From contig OY756142.1 in assembly GCA_963576785.1 (NCBI GenBank), forward strand, positions 3,038,001 through 3,102,000: 64,000 nt of DNA, written 5' to 3'. Under the pieces are notes generated by a model. The model saw nothing but the letters and a program-made list of their open reading frames with translations, did no database searches and was not told the DNA's origin. The number at the start of each line of letters is the position of its first letter. The first letter of the stretch is position 1. Source of the stretch: Chlorophyllum brunneum. Taxonomy: Eukaryota > Basidiomycota > Agaricomycetes > Agaricales > Agaricaceae. Below are positions 21,353 through 34,080 of the stretch, piece after piece. The position numbers and the translations under genes were made by a program.

Positions 21353-22077
21353 CAGAGCACATGCTGAAGTTTGCAGTCCAACATACTTGTGGACTATTGG
21401 GGGAGAGCTTGCATCAGTGACCTCGGGATGTCAACAGTGTGCGCCCCTTATCCGGGGCAAGCGTGGTTGGCGCAGATACTGCCAAGAACCCAAGCTGGTT
21501 AGCCCCAGAGCTTTCGAAAGGTGAATACCACCGTAGTAAGCCCAGTGATATGTGGGCTTTCGGCTGCATCTGCTACGAGGTATGGTCTGGGTTTCCGTCT
21601 AGTACTTGTCATATTGCTGAGCTTCGATAGCTCATGATGATGAACGAGCTACCTGGACCGTCAACACCTCTAAGGAGCTTTACGCTGGGGATGGACGAAA
21701 TTGACAACGAAATGCAGGAATTAACCAGGTCCTGTTTGGCACGTGAATCAAGGGAACGACCTACTGCGCATCAAGTTTCATATAAACTTGAAGCCAAGGG
21801 TCTCGGGAAACGTCAAGAGGAAGTTCGGCGCTACCTTTTGCACAGGGATGGCATGATAAAGACTCGGAATGCTGCAAGAAGCTCAATGATGACGACTGAA
21901 AAATTACTTCGCGTTCAGTACACGCTGCATAAGGCACGTCTCCCAATACCCCTGGATTTTCCATGCCCCTCACCTCGTAGCGTACATCAAGATCAATGGG
22001 GGTGGGGTTACACCCAACCATGGTGCGCACGAATTGATCGTCCTCTTTCGTGCTCGCCCATTTGAGTCTTTTTTGCT

Positions 22078-23428
22078 CCAGGAGCTAGTGATCCCCTGTC
22101 AATCAGTAGTCATCTCATTCAGCTTTTCAAATCTATATTGGGTACTCAGCGCAAGAGAATGGCCTTGCAAAAACTGAAGAATACTGATGCTCAATTGATG
22201 TTGGATTTTGTCGATTTGGTGGGTGCGGAACCAGCCTGATTTTGATTTCGCTAATGTTTTGTCCTCAGGCAGTGCCTCATCCAAACTTGGAAAGTGTTGA
22301 ACCCATGGGCTTACCACTCCATGTGTTATCTTATCTCTCCAAGGCCTATAGCTTGCATCCGCAGTCCTGCTTGTTGCGAGATATAGCTGTTGACGAAGAT
22401 ATTCTTAATGGTCATGGTAACAGAGGTCACCATGGGCAACAGCCCTTGCACCTGCAAGAACAGCTCGGTTCCGTTGAGTTCTGTTTACCCTTTTTTCTCG
22501 TCTTTTTCCAATGCAGTGATGGGCTCAGGTACCAACTTTGTGGTTACATTTCTATCATCATAAAACCTTATTATGGTGTGTGTCTTCCCAGTGGGGACTA
22601 TAGACGTCACTGTCTTGTGTCTCCCTGGATGACCAATGGTACTCTCGGAGAGTTTCTTGATAAAGATCCTCGCAGGCCGCGCAGACCTTTTGTACGTGTC
22701 TCTTTTCTGATAGTGACGTGATTGATAAATTTATTCTTGCAGATCTATGACATTGCCAAGGGTCTCCAATACCTGCATAGTCTGAACATTATACATCGTG
22801 ATCTTAGGGGTGTAAGTCAAATTTACTTCCTCACGGCTACTCTCCCGAACTTTGCGGATGCAGGATATTGAATGATATTGAAAGGGCATGCATTAAATAC
22901 CCCCTCTGGGAAGTTTCACGCTCCCCAGTGGTCCAAAATCTCAATTGGGCAGCACCTGAGTTATTTTATAGTCGGCTGCGGCCGACCGCCGATATATGGG
23001 GATTTGGCTGTGTCTGCTATGAGGTACGAATCCATCTTTCCCTCTCAAAGCCAAAAGCATTTACCACATCAACCAGGTCATGACACGACAGAGTCCCTAC
23101 TGCCACATCACTGACGAAGCCGGAATTGTTCGCGCAATCTCTCGAGGCGGGCTGCCCGTTCATCCTGAAGGAGACAATTCCTCAGAGGTGGGGTTTAATG
23201 AAACGTTGTTCGGCGTTCAAGCCAGAGGACCGACCGACGATTGACAAAATTGTGGAGGAACTTGAATCGTGGGGTCTCAGGAGGGACGAAGATAACGATT
23301 TTCAGATGTATGTACTAGTGGAGCATCAGGCCATTCGACGCTCGATGAAAAGGCACGAAAACGTCGAGATTGACTTTACGAGGGTTGAGGAGATTCTCGA
23401 AGAGGTGGATGGTTTGCACGACGACTGA
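22078..23428 (+). pseudogene. Kinase-like module 3 (decayed, DFG missing)
   Basis: Spliced exons give a helical block (QRKRMALQKLKNTDAQLMLDF), then LHPQSCLLRDIAVDED, a C-lobe with IYDIAKGLQYLHSL, the catalytic loop HRDLRG, and after an intron RILNDIERACI. The expected DFG segment is absent and the Asn of the catalytic loop is replaced. WAAPELFYSRLRPTADIWGFG is normal. A frameshift near 23190 (after EGDNSSE) separates the C-terminal part, which continues in another frame with MKRCSAFKPEDRPT and ends in VEIDFTRVEEILEE. This C-terminal motif matches the end of module 1. Without DFG it cannot bind Mg-ATP normally. Confidence 0.6.
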
Positions 23429-23646
23429 TCAGCTACCGATCAAGTAGAGGTGTGCGCTGATGGTCATCTCGCGTTCCCGTGATTAGTAAATTGGATATGT
23501 ACTACTACTGGACTACTAGTTTGTTAAAAGGCATTTGATTTATTAGGTCATTCCCACGGTCACATCAGGCACAATATGTTCAGGATTTCGCATCAGACAC
23601 GTCAAGACTCCAGCTCAGCGCTCAGCCATCCAGGTCCTCTCAGGCC

Positions 23647-26600
23647 ATGTCCAAGAACGTCCGTGTGCGACGCCCGGCCTCTCCCCCTCCAGGTCTTCCC
23701 TATGCTGGCCAGCCCAGGTTTCCGCAACAAAGACAAGACTACGACGCAGACGAGAAACGAGCTGCGGCTTCAAAAGGCTTTTGGCCAGCAAGGTCCAAAC
23801 ACTATCCCTCTGGCGGGCTCAGCCTGACAGGGGCAGAGCTCAAACTTCTCTTCCTAATCGTTCTCGTTGCTTGCGGAGTCCGGTTATTCAGACTTTCGAA
23901 GCCGAACAGCGTAGTGTGAGTGCCCTGTCATTCAAGGGGCGGACTGGTTACTCATGATTTCAATCTAGATTCGACGAGGTGCATTTTGGAAAATTCGCTT
24001 CCAAATACACAAACAGCCAGTATTTCGTTGATGTCCATCCGCCGCTGGCGAAACTCCTAATCACGCTTGCCGGCTTCGTCTTCGGTTACAATGGACACTT
24101 TGACTTCAAGGACATTGGAAAGTGTGTATCCAGTCCCTCTCTTATTATCCATCTACTAACATCGTTTGGCAGGATCTATGAACATGTACCATATGTCGCG
24201 ATGCGAATGGTTCCTGCAGCGCTGGGCGTTGCAACCGTTCCCCTCGCCTACCTTACTCTCCGCGCACTCGACTGTCGAGCCACCACCGCTCTCTTGGCTT
24301 CCCTCCTCATCACCTTCGAAAATGGCCTGGTCACACAATCCAGACACATCCTCCTCGACTCTCCTCTCATCTTCTTCACGGCACTGACCATCTTCTTCTG
24401 GTCGGGTTTCTGCAACGAAGACAAACACGAGCCTTTCACTGCAAATTGGTGGACGTGGCTCACACTCTCCGGTCTCTCCCTCGGTGCAGTCGTGAGTTGC
24501 AAATGGGTTGGATTATTCACTATCGCAACTATCGGCGTTAGCACCCTTTGGCAACTATGGCACTTACTTGGTGATCTCCGTGTCACACCCCGTTTATTTA
24601 TGCGGCATTTCGTGGCCCGTGCTGTGTGTCTCATCGCCATCCCAATCATCTTTTACATGTTCATGTTTGAAATCCACTTCCTTATCCTCGAGAACTCGGG
24701 TGATGGCGATGGATTCATGAGCTCCGAATTCCAGCACACACTTAAGGGTCGCGGAATGGCAGATACATTCGCAGACGTTGCTGTCGGTTCTCAAGTCACG
24801 ATTCGACATGTCAACACTCAAGGCGGGTACCTCCACTCGCATCCACACGTATATCCCGCTGGCAGTAAACGTACGCTCGCCCACAGATCCTCTCCCGTAA
24901 CTTATCGTTAACTCATTTTGTCACAGAACAACAAATCACCCTTTATCCTCATCGCGACATGAACAACGACTGGCGGATCCTCAATGCCACAGTCGACAAC
25001 CACCCGCAATACGACTACGAATCCGAACCGTTACACTACATCCACCCGAACATGCGGATCAAACTCTACCACATAGCCACAGGGAAACACCTTCATTCTC
25101 ACGACATCCGTCCACCGGTCTCCGACGTCGACTTCCAAAACGAGGTTTCAGCGTACGGTGTACCCGGATTCCAGGGTGATGTGAATGACGATTGGGTTGT
25201 TGAAGTCGAGCATGGTGATCGACGTGATACTGAGTCGTATAAGCGCTTGAGGACACTACGAACGACTTTTCGACTGCGACATGTCTTCACGGGGTGTTAC
25301 TTGTTTTCGCACAAGGTGAAGTTGCCGGAGTGGGGATACGAACAGCAGGAGGTGACGTGTAATAAGAATGCGGTGAGGGAGAATTCGTTGTGGTATATTG
25401 AGACTGCGGAACATTCTCAGTGTGCGTTTCTACTGACTTGTCTTATGGCTATTACTTATCTGATGGGTTTGTTCTAGTGCCGCCTGATGCGCCCAAGGTC
25501 AACTACAGACTTCCTGGATTTTTCCGCAAATTCCTCGAGTTGCAAAGGGTTATGTGGACGACCAATGCCGGACTTACGGATCGCCATGCATTCGATTCAA
25601 GACCTGATTCCTGGCCTCTTCTTCGTCGTGGAATCGTACGTCCGCTTGTCCCTTCGCCCTTCTAATCCGACTCTAATAATTACACCATGTATAGAACTTT
25701 TGGGTCAAAGACCACAAACAAATCTATCTCGTCGGAAACCCTATGGTCTGGTGGTCGAGCACACTTGCTGTAGGCCTCTACGCTCTCGCCCGCGGTTTCC
25801 TCATCCTCAGACAAAAACGTGGTTACCGCGATTTCGACAACAGTAAGCACCCTCTCCCTCTCCTCTCCTTCCTGCTTTTACTGACCCACAACCACAGCAA
25901 AAGTCGTCAAATACGACACCCTATGCGGATTCCTCTTCATTGGCTGGTCACTTCACTATCTCCCTTTCTTCCTCATGGCTCGTCAACTCTTCCTCCACCA
26001 CTACTTCCCCGCTTTATATTTCGCGATATTGTTATATTGTGCTGTGTTTGATCTTGTTACTTCGACTTTGAGGCCGAGAGTGAGGTTGTATGTTGCTGGT
26101 GTGTTGGTGGTATTTGCGGTTTGGAATTTCCAACATTTTTCGCCGCTGGCATATGGGACTGAGTGGACGAGGGCGAAATGTGAGAGTGCGAGGTGGTTGA
26201 AGAGCTGGGATTTCTCTTGGTGAGTGATGCTCGTTTGGTCTTCCGTATCCGGATTGCTGATATAGGCTTTTAGTGTTGATTTCTACAATGACGTACGCTC
26301 ACTCTCCCCACATCGTTTTTGTTCGGTTTCAGGGTTGATTTGTGACTTTGACAGTACTCCCAGTACCACTCCTCCAGTACTCCAACCCTCAAAGAAACCA
26401 TCACACCCGAACAGCACGGCGGCGCAGCCGCACATGTCGTAGACGAAAAAGTCGCCCAAGCCGGAATTCATCAAGACAACAACCCAAATCATCAGCAAGA
26501 TCCAGCTAACCATCATCGCAACGATGAAAACCCTCAAGGAGCCCAAGGTCAAGGCCAAGGTCAACAACTCAATGACGAAGTTGATATTAATACCGTTATC

Positions 26601-26966
26601 GATCCGGGTAAACCGGAACCTGGGAGAGATATTTTCGCGGGCGGGGAGGATGTGAAACAGGTTAAGAGCGATACGGTGCGTGGGTATCGTGGTGAGGAAG
26701 TAGGGGGAGGGGAGGGGAAGGAGATTAGTTCGGTTAATGTTCCGCCTCCTCCGGTTACTACGAGTGAAGGTGGCACAGCGGAAGAGAAGGGAAAAGAGGG
26801 GGAGAATAAGTCAGAGCTTACGGGTGATAAAGCGGAGGGCACGTCGACGATGACGACTAAGACGGAGGAAGCTGGGGGTGATATGCCAATGGGACCTCAT
26901 GATGAAGCTGGAGAAGCGGCAGAGAAAGTTGCAGAGGAACTTTTTGGTGATGATTCGGACGAGTGA
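23647..26966 (+). CDS. PMT1: Protein O-mannosyltransferase, PMT1 family
   Basis: It transfers mannose from dolichyl-phosphate-mannose to Ser/Thr of secreted proteins in the ER membrane. Nine exons (23647-23915, 23969-24121, 24173-24870, 24927-25421, 25478-25635, 25695-25842, 25898-26219, 26274-26292, 26355-26966) join to 957 codons without a stop. The first luminal loop has VVFDEVHFGKFASKY and VDVHPPLAK with the key DE pair. The MIR region carries GGYLHSHPHVYPAGS and LFSHKVKLPEWGYEQQEV, which fit Pmt1 better than Pmt2 or Pmt4. There are about ten membrane segments. The last exon adds about 200 hydrophilic residues rich in Glu, Gly, Gln and Lys, longer than the yeast tail. No frameshifts are seen. 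Confidence 0.92.
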
Positions 26967-29439
26967 GGTCAACTTGCGAATGTCTGTTCTGGTGTTTTAG
27001 TATCTTTGAATCTCACTCTCTCTTTCGTTCCGAATCTTGTGTTTGGATTTTATTTACTTAGCACTATGATAAAGATAGAGTACTACTTTTGTTTGAGTGT
27101 GTTAGGTTATGGCTGTGGTAATTATTATCGTTTTACTGTTTCTTTTTCCGTTGCTTTGGTGGTGGTGGGTGGTGTGTTTGCGTTGGTAGTGATGGATTGC
27201 AGATGCTTTGAGTTCTTTGGTATGGAACACTTTTCTGGGTTCTGGTTGCTGGATTCCGAATTCCGATCAACTCTGTTCAGCGAGAACTTCATTTCCGAAC
27301 TCTCGGTGTTGTCGTCAATGTCGTGCCTGTGGTCGGCAATGGCAAGCTTGTTCTGTTTCATCTCCTTGTGGGATGTGAATGTATAGGAGAGGTATAGTAG
27401 GCCCAAAATATCAAATTACCCTGATAGGTTCACAGTTCAAAAACGAAAAACCGACTTAGTCGGGGAATGTCCAAGAAAACTTGGAGACCAACTGCATATA
27501 ACCTGTAGCGACAATGATTCCTCGGAAAGTTCCTTCATATGTATTCTTAGGTTAGTATCATATCTCTACGAAACTTCAACCACACGCGATCTCCCACTCA
27601 TTTTTATCTGAGCTATACAGTACATAAAATCGAAACACAGCCTACCCTAGATAAGTGTCATATGGCAGCCCCACGCGCGACGAGTGAAGTTGAATACTAA
27701 TAGAAGGACTAATTGTACAAGTGTTCGTGTCTCATTCAGTTCAGCGAGACACGTGCTGTTGGTCGTAAAGACCACAGTCCTTGGAAATATATTATTCTAT
27801 GGAAACTGATAGTTGTTGCAAGACCGATCCTCGGCACTTTGGACCACATTACGATGATCCACTGATATTAATGAACTTTACGTTCTCCGTTGATGATCGA
27901 CTCCTAGGGAATCCCTGTGACACCCATACTGTCTCCTTCTCGACGCTTACTCGCCCGAATTAATGTTCTATCACGATTGCGATATTGTCCATTGGTGAGA
28001 GTCCTAACCTCGGTTTGTACGATTGTGACAGTTGGGTGTTGTGCCTGGTATCTCCAAATTCATGGATCTAACGGCATGTTGATATTGTGTTATCCTCTTT
28101 CGTTCCTTTACTTTCGCCAGATATATACTACAGGGACAGGCTGACGAAGAATCACTTGTCATATAAATAGCTGGGGTTGTCGCAATGGGAGCTGGGCTAG
28201 GTAAGGGGGGGTGACGTCTATCGTAAAAATAGGAGCCAGGATGCGGGAAGCTTAAGGCAGCCGCAGTAGGGTTGATGTTGATTGTTACTGCCTTCTCAAA
28301 ATATGTTGATGAGACTTTGATGTTCATTCCCGGTACCAAGTTCTGTCGTTCACAATTTTGGATACTCATTGAACTCCTCTCCCGAAAAGCACTCTACTCG
28401 GTTTTACTTCGTTTATGGGATTGGACGGTTCACAACATTGATATAGTGCTAGCAATGCGAGGACACTCGACGAATCTGGAGGTGGTTCTGTCCAGCAGAT
28501 TTAGCCAACTGGACCCGTTGAAGTCTAGTCGTGTCCCTGACCAAGGCCGACATCACCCATGCATGCCCACCGATACACCACACAGGCTGTGTTGCGCCAC
28601 CTCTCTTCAATGCAAGTGAGATCGCTTTGGGTGCCGTTGCGAAGGATTTGGATTATATTTGATAAGGCTCTCAATTTTGAAAGTGTGTTTCAGGTACTGC
28701 CACCAACGGACTTACGAGACTCCATATTGCGTCGCCAAGTCGTCCAGTGCCCATTAAGCTGGCTGTAGTAGACAAACAAAGGAATGGCTCTAGGTACCGT
28801 ACAAGGGTATAGATTGCACGGGTAGCGACCGTGGTGGCTCAAAACCCTTGAAACGGGATGGCCAGGAAGACCCTAACCCGCGAACCTCGGCCCACTGATA
28901 TTATCTGTCCCACCTTTGATTCCGATACATAGGTTCTGATTTCCAACATGTCGTGGAGGTTACAGCGGATGGTTATCGAATTACATAATATCGTTATTTA
29001 GACAGACTTTGATTGATGATGTCAACTATTCTCCATGTCAACTCTCTTTAGTGCCAGAACCCCTTGAATGCACAGCTCCTGGGTAGTTCACACACGTGTA
29101 GGTTGCTGGAAATCCGTGTGACCACAGGTGATCTGAGCGCAACTGAGAATAGAGCGGGAGAAGCATGATATAATCCGGTTCAGCGGATCTCAAAACGCTA
29201 CTCCTCCTCTGGTCCCCCTCCACCAATCCATGGCCCCTCAACCCATCACCATTACACCCCTCAGAAGATAAGGAAGCAAGGATTGGGGTTTAACGGCGAG
29301 ATTGCTACACATATTCAACGAACGAAGGATATGATTGAGAGGGAAATTGTGTACACCATAGTTTGGGTTAACCGGCTCTGCAACGTACGTTGTCAAACAT
29401 CTTATCTTGTATGATACTAATTAATTCTGGTAAATCGTT
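26967..29439. other. Intergenic stretch, no gene supported
   Basis: Open frames here are short and have no family resemblance. The 27.7-28.8 kb part has no motif I can recognise on either strand. Confidence 0.4.
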
Positions 29440-30792
29440 ATGTCTTCGGCAACCAAAGTACTTCAATGGTAAGTCTAATAGCCGTAACAGTCTTGGCCTC
29501 TGATGAACACCGACATACAGTGGCTAGTGCGACCTTGCTGGTGTGTTTGAATAATCGTACATCCTGACCCCCATCACTCACAAATTTACAGGTTTTTGAC
29601 TACCTTTTGACCCTTGGAAATGAAATTGAACTGATTTGGAAGTCGAGATGGAACCTTGTCAAAGTCCTGTTCCTCTTAACGAGATATCTCCCGTTCATTG
29701 ACACCTTGGTGGTGCTACTCCGTGAGTGTTGCAATCTTTCGTGTAGCCCATGGTGAATTAATGACCGTGGTAGACCAATTTGCACCTGGATTGACGGCCA
29801 AGCAGTGTGCCATTACCTACCAATACAGCGCTTGTATGTCCTCCCTCGCCCTCATCTGCATTATTCGTCAAATGTTCAATTTGAACCTCGTGCCGCTACT
29901 CAGGGATGTTCGTGATCGGGATGAGTATAGCAGAGCGTGAGTCTCCCACCACAGTTGTTTCACTCAAGCTGAGCGAATCACAGTCTTACTCACGATACGG
30001 ACGTGGGCCGTCTGGGAGAAAGATAGAAGATTGACTATTGGGTTACCTGTCTTCTTCCTTGGTTTTTGGGTCGCAGAATGGGTCCTGATTGGTTTGTATC
30101 TGAAACCATTAAAACGTACGTGGGGTTTCTCGTTCTGGGGCTCGCTTAGCAACCCATCTGTGATGACAGATGCACCATCTCTCCTACAACCTTGGCTGAT
30201 CTGTGCAACTCAGCATGTCGATCAATTACTCTCCATCTGCTGGATAGTGTTGATGGTTTACGATGCTGGTGGGTCCCTACCTTAATCCCAGCACAAATCT
30301 GAGTTGAGATGGACGACCTGCAGGTATTTTTGCCTTAATCGCAATCCAAGCTTGGAGGACCTTCCGGACCTGGGGAAACGTACCACTAATACGTATAATT
30401 TATCAAGATGGTGGGTTATCCGTCTTGCGAACATTCTTGTCAACATCAACCGATTCTGAGCTATTACAGGAATTATTTATTTCGCCTATTTATTTTGTGG
30501 GACCAGATTACCTTCAGATCGCAGTGAATCGGAACTCACCCCATTTAGGTTTATCGTTTTTAAACGCCATCATCGTTTTGAAACTTCCTGTACGTTTCTC
30601 TGTATCTTCATCAACCTGCCAACGTGCTTGACAGATTCATAGCGTGAATATATCAACTTACTCTCGCTACTGGAGAGAGTTGTCCATTCTCTGTTCACAT
30701 GTCGCATCATTCTTCACATCCGCCACCAAAGTTTCAAGAATACCCAGCCACAAGAACTCGAGGAGATTGATCTCAAGGATCTAACTGTCTAA
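29440..30792 (+). CDS. DUF6533 multi-pass membrane protein (copy A)
   Basis: The spliced protein starts MSSATKVLQ at 29440, continues through a small exon of about 13 nt (TGCGACCTTGCTG) to VFDYLLTLGNEIELIW and LLTRYLPFID, the signature of DUF6533 found at the N-terminus of seven-helix proteins in Agaricomycetes. Further exons give HQFAPGLTAKQC, WMFVIGMSIAE, LLTIRTWAVWEKDRR and GLPVFFLGFWVAEW, all as expected for the family. The C-terminal exon reads LERVVHSLFTCRIILHIR and stops at 30792. The role is unknown; the topology is receptor-like. At least six introns are present and some exon edges in the middle are not fixed. Confidence 0.75.
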
Positions 30793-32390
30793 AGTTGCAA
30801 GTGACTGATTCATGTATGGTAGTTATTTTACTTCTCGGCCCCCGTCTCTTTCTGATGCCGGTGCGTAATTCAGATGACGACGCTGCAATTCACTTAGCCG
30901 GGTCTCGAATCCTGAGGCCTGATTAATGATTGATCGAACCCCAGCGCTTTTGATTAGCGTGTCATCAGCAGATCTATGTGTTAGTAGTATAGCCCTCGTG
31001 TCCTTCAAGGCGGTGTCCCCAAAGCTACCCTGCAGTTTGGCTTCAATGAGCTATTATTTTACAGCTCGACTTCTGTTTCAGCAATTGACTCTATCACACA
31101 GATTCTATGTATTATTCACGTTGTCGACAGTCGCTCCAACTCCATCAGATGTGTGATCGTGTGCCACATCATCATGGTGTTCTAGATCTAGTCTTACCTG
31201 AGAAATATGTCGTCGTGGTAAACGTAACATTTTAGGCCTCGGGAACTATAACCCTGGGCCGCACCAGCAGCTCATGGTCCCAACGTCTTCAATTCTTCTG
31301 TCGGGTCGCTCATTATGTTTGAACAGCATATCGTAAGACCTCGTAGATCCGCTTTCCCTTGCAATGTACAGAATCTCCTTGAAGGCTTGAACGGCCAACT
31401 CTCCCGCCGAGGCACTCACCTGGATGCCGTTTCTCGCACAGCACTTCGTGTGAGCCAATGTACAGGTTTTTCTTTCAGCTCCGCCGATTGGGACCCTGTC
31501 GACGCAGATTTAAGACGACCCGTAATCTTCAATACATGTATCAATTTCGTCTGGAACTCATGGACGCAGACGAACGTCCTGTGTCTGGTAAACGATCTGT
31601 GTAGTCCGTTCCTTGATTCGTGATTGTGCTCTACCGTCAGATCTGAAATGATAGTTGTTTTGGATCAATTATCGCGAGGTTCGTTCAGCCTCAGACTGTA
31701 AAATGCTGATTGAAAACCATGCTTCAGGAGGTTGATGGCACCAACTACGAGGCGCCATTCTGAACCGCATCTCCCGGTACATAGGAAAATAGTTGTCATG
31801 ATGAATTTCTTACGGATTGGAATAGGGTGATAGCCTCTTCGGCATCACGAATAACTTGCAACACTGATATTGTCTCCGACAGGCATTTAAAATAATACAT
31901 GGTTGCTAAGTATAAGATCGGGCGCTTACAATCGACACCATCTATCAATGATGCAACACATCGAAGTGAGGAGGGCTCTCGAGCTGCTTCCCCTACTAGC
32001 GACGCATTTTTTCTCCCTCTTATACTCTGACCTTTGTTCAACTTCCCAATCCGCGTTTACGTCAAACTCGTCAACACGTGGCTACCCATTAACCTTTTAT
32101 TCCGATTGGCAAAATCTCTATTCGTGACAGGCTTATGTGCACACCCCTTCACATAAGTTGGAAAGAGCGATGGTCTTCTCGTTAAGTCACGAGTATATTT
32201 CTACATATGCTACAGGGGCCCAAATCATCCCCACAATCGGAAGAAAGCGACAATGCTAAGACTAACGAATACATATTTGAGCGAGTTAAATGCAAATAAT
32301 AAGCTTGGGCGACATTGTCCTTTACTACACGGTTGACCGAAGATGTATATAACTACGGATTATCGAGTTTGATGAAGCGAGTGACGAGAA
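30793..32390. other. Intergenic stretch, weak minus-strand coding hints
   Basis: Short minus-strand frames at 31246-31458 and 31796-32041 look mildly protein-like, but I could not join them into a gene or name a family. Confidence 0.3.
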
Positions 32391-34080
32391 TCAAAGATGA
32401 GGGATGAAGGAAGCCCAGTCAACGCCGCAGAATGCGGCCGGAGGTAGGTGTCTAAGCGAAACCAAAGCCTGTGTGAAAAGCACTATACGCGCTATCATAT
32501 ACACAGGCAAACCGACAATAAAGGGGAACCAAATTAGAACAATCAGGATGTACCTGATGATGTTCAACATACAGTGGTGCCCGTCTGGTGTGCGCGAAGT
32601 CACGCCATTCGCAATTGCGAAAAGCAATGGCTCGATAGTAATCACAAGAGTCGAGTACCTCCAGAGCTGTCGCTCGAGATCGGTAGGCCCAGACGTCCAG
32701 GCGATAACGTGGACCAGGCCAAAAAGCATCCCGATAAGGCACGGAAGATAAAGTACCAGAGCTGGAGAGGGATTTTCCAACTTTTCGTGAGCAAACATGG
32801 GGACGCGCATAAGATTCGCGTGAGTGTCCCGCGGATTACTGTAAATAAAGAGCTTCTTCATCGGATGGAGGACCGACATTATAATGCGATATGGGATGCG
32901 GTATATCGCGAACCACAGGAGGCCGTACCATGAACCTTCAAGGCGGTCATAATCTTTGGTTAGATGGGTCAGCAACCAACCCCGTGTCCGCTCCCGTGTC
33001 TGTGGCTCCGGCACTGGAGGTCTAATGGGAGTGTGGACTTTGGATACTGCCGTTACCCACGTTTGGGCATCCGATAATTCGGACTTGCCATCGTCATCGT
33101 AGATTTCGTCTATTAACCTTAAATCGATCCTGATCGCCTCACCAACATTTTGCGGCTTGTTCAGCCACAAGCCGTATGTGATTGCGTTGAGAACAGCGAA
33201 TGCGAGAGTTACGACTTCGAGCTCTACCAATGGTAACCCTGTTACCGAGCGGGCTGCGCACTGGACGACGAACCAGGTCGTCTGGATTACTACGAACCCT
33301 TTCGATAAGTAGTCGCTCTTGCTTTTGTCGTTGATTGTTCGTTCGGTAATCCGGGGTATGTTGACCTCCCCATTCTCGATCAGTGCTTTGAGCCTGTCGT
33401 ACGTTAAAACTTCGACAGGCTCTCCATCTTTGTACAACATGAAGCCCCCCATCTGGATGAAGAAACCGTGCGTCTTGGTCCACCTGGAGATGCTCATACC
33501 ATTACGTTCCTCCTGGAACCACCTCTTAATATTCTTTTTCAATCGCCCGAGTGGGGGAAGCCTTGGTGGATTATCTAAGCAAGACATCCATCGAAGTGAT
33601 GAGTGAGAGCAAATGTATAATCGGCAGTAACGTACATTTGAGAATTTCCCTATTATAATTGCTCATAATTTGTCGAGCGCCAAGATACTGATGCAGCGCC
33701 CAGGTCACCATGAGCTCCGGGGCTATCAGTGCATATGTCATGGTAGACACTTGCCGCTTGAAGATGCACCATCGAGAGTCAGTCGGACCCGGAATGTTGG
33801 GGTGAAGAGCGATCCATGTACAAGCGAAAATCGTCACAAGACAGCCCCATACTATCTCCCACTTAGACCGGTCGTCGGGATCCGCGCATCCGTCGGCTGG
33901 CGCGCGGACGTATAGTAACACTGTTGAGGACGCGGTATGAGTTGGGACAGGAGCCCCTGCAAGTTGCCGTGTTAGTGTGAGTATAAGCAATGAGAGAAAC
34001 ATGGCGTAAGCAGAGGGCCATTGGCTATAACTGCGAGAACGCTGTTTATATAGTTCTGACTTGCGGTTTGGGGGAGTCAA
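32391..34080 (-). CDS. Multi-pass membrane protein of unknown function (542 aa)
   Basis: Two exons, 34080-33636 and 33574-32391, join with a 61-nt GT-AG intron to 542 codons. The N-terminus has a hydrophobic signal or first helix (AYAMFLSLLILTL). A Cys-rich loop is followed by FACTWIALHPNIPGP, a phrase common to a large Agaricomycete family of unnamed membrane proteins, and by TKTHGFFIQMGGFML. About seven hydrophobic segments follow. The C-terminus is short and polar. The function is unknown. It is transcribed against its DUF6533 neighbours, and the frame is intact. Confidence 0.8.

Larger units (their letters stand above)
14261..22065 (+). pseudogene. Kinase-like module 2, split by a retrotransposon
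   Basis: Exons 14261-14950 encode the helical block (QALQELKYGHAQLLVDFLSL), the N-lobe (SDITLDD, GFCDIYRG, CLCVKVF) and up to HSWLKM, where kinases have HRDLK. The gene resumes at 21377 with SNILVDYWGRACISDLGMSTV and SWLAPELSKGEYHRSKPSDMW-type residues, then MNELPG and RPTAHQVSYKLE, ending at 22065. Damage includes TGA at 14684-14686, TAG at 14768-14770, and a 2-bp TG gain at about 21437-21440 that shifts the frame after MSTV. The catalytic Asp is absent. The 6,373-bp Gypsy element sits within the intron between HSWLKM and SNILVD. Confidence 0.65.

Noticed and set aside
27125..27406. 93-codon minus-strand frame downstream of PMT1
   Set aside because: It lies in the probable PMT1 3' UTR, is Thr/Asn-rich and has no recognisable domain.
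30890..30960. tRNA-like word (GGTCTCGAATCC)
   Set aside because: No matching acceptor stem or anticodon arm could be folded around it.
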